This document shows, piece after piece, positions 18,180-25,800 of a stretch of 64,000 nt of DNA (positions are counted from its first letter, which is position 1; each line of letters starts with the position of its first letter). This DNA is from Paenibacillus sp. FSL A5-0031. Lineage in GTDB: Bacteria; Bacillota; Bacilli; Paenibacillales; Paenibacillaceae. The notes under the pieces were generated by a model. It was given only the letters and a program-made list of their open reading frames with translations. It was not told the DNA's origin and ran no database searches. A program made the translations under genes and the position numbers. Location of the stretch: positions 62,001 through 126,000 of the forward strand of contig NZ_MRTD01000003.1 of the NCBI RefSeq assembly GCF_001956295.1, written 5' to 3'.

Positions 18180-18647
18180 ATGAACAAAGAAGAACGGATC
18201 ATGATGGGATTCAGGGACTTATATAATAAGATGGTTTGGCTTAATAAGGATAAGATGGAAGACAGCCTTAAGGGTTACAAGTCTTCTGAAGTACATTGCA
18301 TCGAATACATTGAAAAAAATGCAGATTCCAACGTGACCATACTTGCAGAATCCTTTTATATGACTCGCGGTGCCATAAGTAAAATAACGAAGAAGCTCAT
18401 TAAAAAAGGCCTTATTGAAAGCTACCAGAAGTCGGATAATAAGAAAGAAATTTATTTTAGGCTAACTGAGCAAGGGAAAGTAATTTATAACATCCACGAG
18501 GATCTGCACAAAGAGTTTCAAGAGCGGGATAAAGCCGTATTTGAGCAGGTAACCGAGGAACAAGTTGAAAGTATGATTAGCTTCGTGGAAATGTATAGTA
18601 GGCATTTGGATGCAGAAATAAAAAAAATGGATATTAAATCAGAATAA
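18180..18647 (+). CDS. MarR-family transcriptional regulator
   Basis: A 155-residue winged-helix regulator. The central part SNVTILAESFYMTRGAISKITKKLIKKGLIE, seen in pieces as LAESFYMTRGAISK and KKLIKKGLIE, is the recognition helix region, and YFRLTEQGKVIY is the wing. ATG 18180 is chosen since GGGAGGA lies seven bases upstream; the GTG at 18165 would be part of that site. It precedes an MFS efflux gene with its own promoter and palindrome, so it probably represses that pump in response to a toxic ligand (inference). Confidence 0.88.
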   Translation: MNKEERIMMGFRDLYNKMVWLNKDKMEDSLKGYKSSEVHCIEYIEKNADSNVTILAESFYMTRGAISKITKKLIKKGLIESYQKSDNKKEIYFRLTEQGKVIYNIHEDLHKEFQERDKAVFEQVTEEQVESMISFVEMYSRHLDAEIKKMDIKSE

Positions 18648-18673
18648 ATACGAATAATGAAAATAAAACCTCA

Positions 18674-18712
18674 GGCAGCCTTTCTCTTTCGAGTAAGGGC
18701 TGCATTTTTATT
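18674..18712 (+). terminator. weak terminator after the MarR gene
   Basis: GCAGCC (18675-18680) pairs with GGCTGC (18698-18703), extended by TT/AA pairs, and an AT-rich tail ATTTTTATT follows. Confidence 0.55.
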
Positions 18713-18724
18713 GTTATTATTTTG

Positions 18725-18765
18725 TTGACAAGGAAACAAAAATTAGATACGATATGTTTGTTTCC
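18725..18765 (+). promoter_or_regulatory. MFS promoter with MarR-type operator
   Basis: TTGACA (18725-18730) and TACGAT (18748-18753) are 17 bases apart. A perfect 9-base inverted repeat, GGAAACAAA (18732-18740) and TTTGTTTCC (18757-18765), brackets the -10 box, well placed for repression by the adjacent MarR protein. Confidence 0.7.
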
Positions 18766-18803
18766 AAGGAACCAAAATTACAACTTTAGAGAGGAGAATT
18801 TAA

Positions 18804-20057
18804 GTGTTCGGATTTAGATCACACAATAAACAGAACACAGAACAATCCGTAGATAAACACGCTTTACTATTCGGTCTTATCTCTGTGTTTCTATGCGGAA
18901 TAGGCTTTAGTATCATCATACCTGTCGTCCCATTCTTAGTGCAGCCGTATACAAGCAATCCTGGAGAACAAGCGATAGTTGTTACGCTGCTGACCTCAGT
19001 TTATGCAGTCTGCGTATTTTTTGCGGCTCCCGTACTCGGAGCATTGAGCGACAAATATGGCCGACGTCCATTGCTTTTAATATGCCTTTTGGGTTCTGCA
19101 ATCGGGTACTTTGTTTTTGGCATAGGAGGAGCGTTATGGATTCTATTTGCTGGACGCATAATTGAAGGTATTACAGGCGGGAGCATAAGTACGATTTTCG
19201 CATATTTTGCAGACATCATTCCAGTAGAGCAGAGAACCAAATACTTTGGATGGGTGAGTGCGGTTGTAGGCGTTGGCACTGTCATTGGTCCAACTCTAGG
19301 CGGATTACTCGCTAAGTTTGGTTATGCTGTACCCATGTATTTTGGAGCAATCATAACTTTATTGAATGTTGTTTATGGATACTTTTTTATGCCGGAGAGC
19401 CTTGACAAGAAAAATAGACTGAAAGAAATTACCTTTGTAAGACTGAATGCATTTACACAGCTTGCAAACCTGCTTTCTATGAAAAACATCAATAGGCTGC
19501 TTATCTCAGCGTTCTTGCTTTGGATACCTAACGGATCTTTACAGGCCGTTTTTTCACAATTCACAATGGATTCTTTCAGTTGGAAGCCTGCATTAATCGG
19601 ACTTATGTTTTCAATTATGGGCGTCCAAGACATTATTTCACAAGGATTCATCATGCCAAAGCTTTTGAAAAAACGTAGTGATAAACAGATCGCCACTCTT
19701 GGAATGGTTTCGGAGATTATAGGCTACAGTCTCATTGCCGCATCAGCTTTGTTCTCGTTTTATCCTCTTTTGATCGCTGGAATGTTTATATTTGGTTTTG
19801 GTGATTCAATCTTTGGGCCTTCATTCAATGGTATGCTCTCCAAGTCTGTCGATTCGAGTGAACAAGGGAGAATCCAAGGAGGCAGCCAATCTATTCAAGC
19901 CTTAGCCAGAATGATTGGGCCAATCATTGGAGGTCAAATCTATGTATCATTTGGTCATGCCGCACCCGCTTTTATGGGGATGATCCTTATAGCAGTGGCC
20001 ATACAAGTAATGTATTTGCACCAGCAAACACAAAAAAAAACCAACTCGAGTGAATAA
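18804..20057 (+). CDS. MFS efflux transporter (TetA-like, 12 membrane segments)
   Basis: A 417-residue major facilitator with 12 predicted membrane helices. The motif A signature GALSDKYGRRPLLL lies between helices 2 and 3, and motif C-like GVGTVIGPTLGGLLA in helix 5 marks a drug/proton antiporter. The start is GTG, seven bases after GAGGAG. It likely exports a drug or toxic metabolite; the closest named group is TetA/TCR, but resistance to any given drug cannot be claimed. It sits behind the MarR gene with a palindrome on its promoter and is convergent with fabV. Confidence 0.88.
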   Translation: MFGFRSHNKQNTEQSVDKHALLFGLISVFLCGIGFSIIIPVVPFLVQPYTSNPGEQAIVVTLLTSVYAVCVFFAAPVLGALSDKYGRRPLLLICLLGSAIGYFVFGIGGALWILFAGRIIEGITGGSISTIFAYFADIIPVEQRTKYFGWVSAVVGVGTVIGPTLGGLLAKFGYAVPMYFGAIITLLNVVYGYFFMPESLDKKNRLKEITFVRLNAFTQLANLLSMKNINRLLISAFLLWIPNGSLQAVFSQFTMDSFSWKPALIGLMFSIMGVQDIISQGFIMPKLLKKRSDKQIATLGMVSEIIGYSLIAASALFSFYPLLIAGMFIFGFGDSIFGPSFNGMLSKSVDSSEQGRIQGGSQSIQALARMIGPIIGGQIYVSFGHAAPAFMGMILIAVAIQVMYLHQQTQKKTNSSE

Positions 20058-20074
20058 ACGCTCGAATTGGTTTT
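20037..20074. terminator. bidirectional terminator between the MFS gene and fabV
   Basis: AAAACCAACTCGAG (20037-20050) pairs with CTCGAATTGGTTTT (20061-20074) with one mismatch. It overlaps the last codons of the MFS gene and has A and T runs on both sides, so it can serve both convergent genes. Confidence 0.8.
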
Positions 20075-20086
20075 AGAGTGGAAATA

Positions 20087-21277
20087 TTAGCGAAGATTTG
20101 GGATGTTTACTTCTGGATTAACGTCTGCTTCATAATCGATGCTATCTGTCTCGAAACCGAATAGCTGGAAAAATTCACGACGATAACCTTCAAGATCAGA
20201 AAGATCATAAACATTTTCTGTAGAGAGCTTAGCCCAAACATCGGCAACCTCAGCTTGGATTTCTGGTCTCATCTCCCAATCATCAACGCGGATAAGTCCT
20301 TTTTCATCAACTAATGTTTCATTCTCGCCGTATAGACGTTCTGAGAATAAACGATACATTTGCTCAATGCAGCCCTCATGAATGCCTTTTTCTTTCATCA
20401 CTTTATAAAGGGCGGAAATATATAGCGGCACAACTGGAATCGCGGAGCTTGATTGCGTTACGAGCGCTTTGTTAACGGAAACGAATGCGCGACCGCCATT
20501 TGTGCTGAGCTGTTCGTTAAGGCGGTGAGCCGTAGCTTCCAGATCATTTTTAGCAGCGCCAATTGTACCTTCACGATAAACTGCATGTGTAATTTCAGGT
20601 CCAATGTAAGAGTAAGCAACTGTAGTTGCGCCTTCAGCAAGTGCTCCAGCTTTCTCAAGCTCGTCAATCCACATCTGCCAGTCCTCGCCGCCCATAACAG
20701 CAATCGTTTGACGAAGCTCGTCTTCTGTTGCCGGCTCGATTGTAGCTTGCGTTACATCGCCGTTATGGAAGTTAACGGTTTTGTTCGAATAGGTGCCGCC
20801 AAGCGGCTTGATAACGGAAGAGAACGTTTCGCCTGTTTTTGGATGTGTACGGCGCGGGGAAGCTACGCTGTAGACAACGAGATCAATTTGACCAAGCTCC
20901 GTACGGATCAAGTCGATAGTTTTTGCTTTAATTTCATCAGAGAAAGCATCTCCAACGATGCTGAAAGATTTGCGTCCAGCAGCTGCAGCAGCTTCCTCGA
21001 AAGCAGCAGAATTGTACCAGCCAGCGGATGCTGTGCGTGCGCCTTCAGCAGCTTTGTCAAAATAAACGCCAATTGTATTAGCGCCAGCAGAGAAAGAAGA
21101 AACGATACGTGAAGCAAGACCATAACCTGTTGAAGCTCCAATGACGAGCACGTTGCGCGGGCCTTCAATGCTTGGTTGAGCGTTTACGTAATCGATTTGA
21201 CGTTGTACTTGTTGTGCGCAGCCCTCAGGATGTGCTGTCGTGCAAATAAAGCCACGAGTTTTTGGTTGAATAATCAT
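20087..21277 (-). CDS. fabV: trans-2-enoyl-CoA/enoyl-ACP reductase FabV
   Basis: A 396-residue NADH-dependent reductase for the last step of each fatty-acid elongation cycle; FabV enzymes are known to be insensitive to triclosan. It begins MIIQPKTRGFICTTAHP as FabV does, has the Rossmann motif VLVIGASTGYGLASR, and the catalytic pair Tyr234 and Lys243 in YREGTIGAAK (Tyr-x8-Lys, the FabV spacing). ATG 21277 matches family starts and follows AAAGGA; the 19-residue upstream extension of the frame was dropped. It is a single gene near, but not in operon with, an efflux pump. Confidence 0.95.
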   Translation of the reverse strand: MIIQPKTRGFICTTAHPEGCAQQVQRQIDYVNAQPSIEGPRNVLVIGASTGYGLASRIVSSFSAGANTIGVYFDKAAEGARTASAGWYNSAAFEEAAAAAGRKSFSIVGDAFSDEIKAKTIDLIRTELGQIDLVVYSVASPRRTHPKTGETFSSVIKPLGGTYSNKTVNFHNGDVTQATIEPATEDELRQTIAVMGGEDWQMWIDELEKAGALAEGATTVAYSYIGPEITHAVYREGTIGAAKNDLEATAHRLNEQLSTNGGRAFVSVNKALVTQSSSAIPVVPLYISALYKVMKEKGIHEGCIEQMYRLFSERLYGENETLVDEKGLIRVDDWEMRPEIQAEVADVWAKLSTENVYDLSDLEGYRREFFQLFGFETDSIDYEADVNPEVNIPNLR

Positions 21278-21424
21278 ATTAGAATATTCCTTTCCATAAT
21301 GGAATTTGTTTGTATGCGTTATGTAACGGGACAACTCTCTCCCATTTTACCGATTTTTATGGAAGAAGGGAAGTTCTCCATTCGTGACAAAAGCATTTAT
21401 TTGCACAATTTCTTATTTTTTCTC

Positions 21425-21474
21425 AAATAAATAAGCGCCAAGAAAGCATCTCTGCATTCTTGGCGCTTATTTAT
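21425..21474 (-). terminator. terminator of the SASP gene
   Basis: AATAAGCGCCAAGAA pairs with TTCTTGGCGCTTATT (21457-21471) around a 12-base loop. It lies directly after the spore protein gene on the minus strand; the long stem could also stop transcription in the other direction. Confidence 0.85.
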
Positions 21475-21481
21475 GTAGAAA

Positions 21482-21691
21482 TTAACGACGTCCTGACAGC
21501 TGCTGTTCAGCCATTTGAACGAGCCGGCGTGTAATTAATCCGCCGATAGAGCCCATATCACGAGTGGTCATATTGCCATAATATCCGTCTTGCGGAAGTT
21601 GAATGCCAAGCTCTTGGGCCACTTCATATTTAAGCTGCTCTAGAGCTGCACGGGCTTGCGGTATAAGAAGTTGATTCGTACGATTTGCCAT
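21482..21691 (-). CDS. alpha/beta-type small acid-soluble spore protein (SASP)
   Basis: A 69-residue DNA-coating protein of the dormant spore. Family marks are the GPR protease region KYEVAQELGIQL (cleavage at the Glu-Leu/Ile area), the strongly conserved GNMTTRDMGSIGG block and a C-terminal RRLVQMAEQ. AAGGAGGCTGAGAAAAG precedes the ATG. A near-perfect sigma-G promoter lies upstream, showing forespore expression. It is monocistronic. Confidence 0.97.
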   Translation of the reverse strand: MANRTNQLLIPQARAALEQLKYEVAQELGIQLPQDGYYGNMTTRDMGSIGGLITRRLVQMAEQQLSGRR

Positions 21692-21716
21692 CTTTTCTCA
21701 GCCTCCTTCTTGAACC

Positions 21717-21747
21717 TATTATGTGGATACGAGTGAGAGTTTATTCA
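21717..21747 (-). promoter_or_regulatory. sigma-G-type promoter of the SASP gene
   Basis: On the minus strand TGAATA (21747-21742) and CATAATA (21723-21717) are separated by 18 bases, close to the known forespore sigma-G consensus TGAATA / CATACTA. Confidence 0.8.
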
Positions 21748-21824
21748 TATCATTCACCTAAATTTACCTCCTATTTTTGAAGTGAAATCATGCTAAAATG
21801 GTTAAACGGAAAGGGGGCGCCGTA

Positions 21825-22466
21825 ATGTTTGTGGAACCCATGTTATTAACGGAATATGAAAAACCTTTTGATGATGATGATTTTATATTTGAACCCCTAT
21901 TGGATGGACACCGTCTGCAGCTCTCCTTTATGGGAAGCAAAGCTGCTTTATATACTCGGCATTTTAATGAAGTTACGCGGCAGTATCCCGAATTACATAA
22001 TGTACCGCTGAGGGAGCCTGCGGATGTTCTGTTAGATGGCGAGGTAACCTATGTAAACCCATTTACAGGAGCGATTGAGTTCGAGTCGCTGCAGGAACGT
22101 TACAGGCTGAAGAAGGAGCCGAGTATCCGTGAAGCCAAAAGGACGAAGCCGGTCCAGTTTTTTGTATTTGATATTCTTTATTACAACGGGCTTGATTTAA
22201 GGCAAAAACCGCTGCTTGAGCGAAAGCGGCTGCTGGAATATATTTTGGAGGATAATGCCTATTTCAAAAAGATGCTGTACGTGGAGCGAGAGGGTGCAGC
22301 TATTTTTGATCTTGTAAGAAGATCGGATTTGGAGGGCATTGCCTGCAAGCGCAAGGATAGCATCTACGCTGAGGGTCGTCAGGAGAGCTGGCTAAAGGTG
22401 AAAAATGATGATTATAAATCGTTATCGATGGCTTCAGATCAGAAAAAAACCTCAATTGCTGAGTAA
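21825..22466 (+). CDS. ATP-dependent DNA ligase-like protein lacking the catalytic lysine
   Basis: A 213-residue nucleotidyltransferase domain like that of small ATP-dependent DNA ligases. Motif III (DGE, residues 71-73), IIIa (FFVFDILYYNG, 112-122), IV (EGIACKRKDS, 170-179) and V (WLKVKN, 189-194) are present. Motif I, normally K-x-D-G-x-R, reads LLDGHR: the lysine that takes AMP is Leu25. There is also no OB-fold after motif V. ATG 21825 follows AAAGGGGG; an earlier in-frame ATG at 21798 was not used. So it probably cannot self-adenylate; it might bind nicks or act in another way. It is single, near the spore gene, but without a clear shared promoter. Confidence 0.8.
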   Translation: MFVEPMLLTEYEKPFDDDDFIFEPLLDGHRLQLSFMGSKAALYTRHFNEVTRQYPELHNVPLREPADVLLDGEVTYVNPFTGAIEFESLQERYRLKKEPSIREAKRTKPVQFFVFDILYYNGLDLRQKPLLERKRLLEYILEDNAYFKKMLYVEREGAAIFDLVRRSDLEGIACKRKDSIYAEGRQESWLKVKNDDYKSLSMASDQKKTSIAE

Positions 22467-22533
22467 AGGTATTATTAATATTTTTATTAATAACAACGAA
22501 TATGCGTAAATGATTTTATAGTGAGTGAGATGA

Positions 22534-22564
22534 ATGCTGTCGGCAAAAGCTGATGGCATTTTTT
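22534..22564 (+). terminator. terminator of the ligase-like gene
   Basis: ATGCTGTCGGC (22534-22544) pairs with GCTGATGGCAT (22549-22559) using three G-U pairs, with loop AAAA and a run of T. Confidence 0.7.
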
Positions 22565-22654
22565 GCGTTTATTTTTAAAACGAAGGAATGGAATACTGCC
22601 GTACTAGTGGGGGAGTGGGAGAGAAACTAACTTACATCATTTATATATTTTATA

Positions 22655-22697
22655 TTGACGATTTACAGCGTTTTTCGTTACAATGTAAACGTTAATA
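22655..22697 (+). promoter_or_regulatory. arabinanase promoter with cre-like site
   Basis: TTGACG (22655-22660) and TACAAT (22679-22684) are 18 bases apart. TGTAAACGTTAATA (22684-22697) matches the CcpA cre consensus TGWAARCGYTWNCA except at position 13 and covers the start site, so CcpA would be expected to block initiation. Binding is not proven. Confidence 0.6.
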
Positions 22698-22722
22698 AAA
22701 TTAGTAATCGATTAGTTTTATT
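22694..22722 (+). promoter_or_regulatory. possible operator, imperfect palindrome
   Basis: A 29-base AT-rich imperfect palindrome centred on ATCGAT (AATAAAATTAG on the left, GATTAGTTTTATT on the right) follows the start site. Regulator unknown. Confidence 0.35.
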
Positions 22723-22850
22723 ATTATTCGTTGGTCAAAAGTTATGCAGGAATAAGGAATGTGAGGTGATTGGGAGCGTATCGTTCGATTTACTGATGAT
22801 GCCAACATGATGAATGAAACATGATTTTCAATCGAAAGGGGAGTTATGCG

Positions 22851-25800
22851 ATGCTCAAATATTTTAGCAAACTGATTGCATGGGTTCTTGTTTGTTTATT
22901 ACTTGTACCTGCACCATTAATTGTGGCTGCTGAAGGTAATACAGAACCCGTTCAGAGTACCTTGGATCGTGCAAACCAAAGCAAAATCAAATCCGATGTG
23001 AAAGGCCACTGGGCGGAAAAGGATTTTACAGAGTGGTACGAGAAACAGCTTATCCAGGGTTATGGAGATGGGGATTTTAAGCCAGATCAAGCGATTAGTC
23101 GAGTGGAATTTATGACTCTGATGAATCGGGTGTTTCGTTTTGTTGATGAGGAAGAGATTGTTTTCTCTGATGTATCTGCATCCAGTTCTTTTTACAGTGA
23201 AATGAAGAAGGCGGTTGCGGCAGGATATATTTCCGGTTACAGCGACGGAACGATCCGTCCCAACGATTCGATTTCTCGTCAAGAGGCTGCCGTTATCTTA
23301 GTTAGAGTATTTCGATTGAGTAGTGCGACCAAAAATGAAAGCGCTCTTACGGATCTAGGCTCATTGCCTTCATGGAGTAAGGAAGCAGTGAATGCACTCG
23401 TTATGGAAGGATACGCAACAGGGTATAAAGATCAAACATTTAAACCAACTAACAAGATTACAAGAGCTGAGGCGCTGCGGCTAATAAACAATATTTCTGG
23501 AGAGATATTGAATCAAGCGGGCACATATACGGATGTTTCAAGCAAAAACATAATCATTAATACAGCGAATATTACGTTAAAAGATACAACTATTGAAGGA
23601 GATCTATATTTAACCGAAGGCATCGCCGAAGGGGACGTCATACTCGACAATGTCAAAGTAAAAGGAGTAGTGAAAGTATTTGGAGGAGGCCAAAACAGCA
23701 TCAAAATAAATGATTCGGATATCGCGCAAATTTTTGTTGATAAAAAGAATGGCAAGCTGCGAATTGTAACAGAAGGAACAACAACCGTTGGTCAAGTGTT
23801 CACCATTTCAGGCGTTAAGCTTGAGGAGGCAGCCGGTTTAACTGGTGAAGGCTTCAAAAATGTAATGATTGATAAGGATACATCAGAGGTTGCAACCATT
23901 GAGCTGGATGGAAACATTGATAAGGTTGAGATTTCTGCATTGTCTTTTCCTGCTGTTAAATTGCTGAAAGGCATCATAAGTAAAATGATAGTGGAGCAAA
24001 AAGCTGCCTTGCATGTAAATGAGGCCGCGGAAATTAAAGAGATTATCATTCTGTTTGACGGTAAACTCAAAATTACAGGCAAAGGCAAAGTGACAAGCAA
24101 TAGTGAGAATGAGGCTAAGCTTGAGCGAGAGACAGCGACGATTCCTGCTGCTGGAGGTAATGGTGTTGGAAATGAAACACCTGCGCCAACAACAACTCCT
24201 GCCCCGTCAACAACTCCTGTTCCGACATCGACGCCGACTTTTGAAAATGTATCGGTTCACGATCCATCCGTTATTAAAGTTGACGAAACTTACTACGTAT
24301 TTGGCTCGCATTTGGCGGCTGCCAAGTCGAATGATCTCATGAGCTGGTCGTTAATTGATTCAGGCGTGACGGAAACGAATAAACTATTCAAAAGTGCTGA
24401 AAGCAACGTGAAAAAGGAATTGGCTGAGGCGCTCGGCTGGGCAGAAACGGATACGCTATGGGCTGCTGATGTTATTCAGCTTGCAGATGGAAAGTTTTAC
24501 ATGTATTACAATGCATGCAAAGGAGATCAACCGCTCTCAGCACTCGGGGTTGCAGTTGCGGATAATATCGAAGGGCCATATGTGAATAAAGGCATCTTCC
24601 TGAAATCAGGCAAAGGAATAAGCGCTGAGGGTACGGCTTATGACGGTACAAAACATCCGAATGTTGTTGATCCGGATACGTTTTTTGATAAGGATGGCCG
24701 ATTATGGATGGTCTATGGCTCATACTCAGGTGGAATTTTTATTCTAGAGATGAATGCTGAAACCGGTTTTCCATTAGAAAATCAAGGTTATGGCAAACGA
24801 TTGATGGGTCAAAATCACAGTCGCATTGAAGCTCCTTACATCCAATATCATCCAAATAGCGGCTACTATTATTTATTTGTGACATTTGGAGGTTTAGATT
24901 CGGTTGGCGGCTACAATATGAGAATCTCTCGCTCCTTAAAGCCGGATGGACCTTATGTGGATTATGAAGGTCAGGATATGATTCAGGCTCACGGACTAGA
25001 GGGCTCATTCTTTAAAGATGCGGCTATTGAACCGTATGGAGTGAAGAGCTTTGGCAATTTTATTTTCAGCAATTTAAATGGACAAGAGAACTTCCCTACC
25101 TATGGTTATGTATCTGCAGGTCATAACTCGACTTACTATGATGAATCAAATGGTAAGCTGTTCAACATCTTTCACAGCCGGTTCCCTTACCGCGGGGAAG
25201 GCCACGAGGTTCGTGTGCATCAGATGTTTATGAATGAAGATGGCTGGCCAGTGGTCGCTCCGCATCGTTACACAGGTGAGACGATTGGCAAAATTTCCGA
25301 AAGCGATGTCGTTGGCGCATATCATTATATTAACCATGGCAAAGAGATTACGAAGGAGATTAAACCTTCTGTTTACATTAAGCTGGAGCAAGGCGGCAAA
25401 ATTACAGGTGCTGTGTCCGGAACTTGGGAACTAGATGGCGACTATTATGCGAACCTGAAAGTTGATGAGCTTGTAAATGACGTTCCTGTTAAAACGACAT
25501 ACAAAGGGGTATTCATTCGCCAATGGGACCCTACTTCGAATGCACACGTCATGGTTTTTAGCGCTTTGTCAGGCAAAGGTGCTGCTGTTTGGGGAAGTCA
25601 ATTGGCAGCGTTTACTGATCAAGAACTCGCTGCGAATGCAGTTAATAGATTAATGCTAGGCGATACAAGCCGCGTATTTAATGATGTCAGCCTACCCGTG
25701 AAAGCTGCAAACCATTGGCCGATTACATGGGAGTCTTCGAATGTATCAGTCGTAACGGCAAGTGGGGCTGTAACAAGGCCAAGCGCAGGTTCAGGCGATG

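Larger units (their letters stand above)
22467..22850 (+). other. intergenic region, regulatory only
   Basis: These 384 bases hold no credible gene. They contain a terminator (22534-22564), a sigma-A-like promoter with a cre-like site (22655-22697), an imperfect palindrome (22694-22722), and the ribosome site of the arabinanase (AAAGGGGAG, 22836-22844). The untranslated leader would be about 160 bases. Confidence 0.7.

Noticed and set aside
20453..21112. A 219-codon plus-strand frame across fabV
   Set aside because: It lies fully inside fabV on the other strand, has no ribosome site and its translation has no domain pattern; fabV has its catalytic Tyr-x8-Lys and correct start.
22851..23500. 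SLH-GH43 protein as a member of the cohesin/dockerin complex
   Set aside because: It has its own SLH anchor and neither a cohesin nor a dockerin, so no direct docking is predicted.
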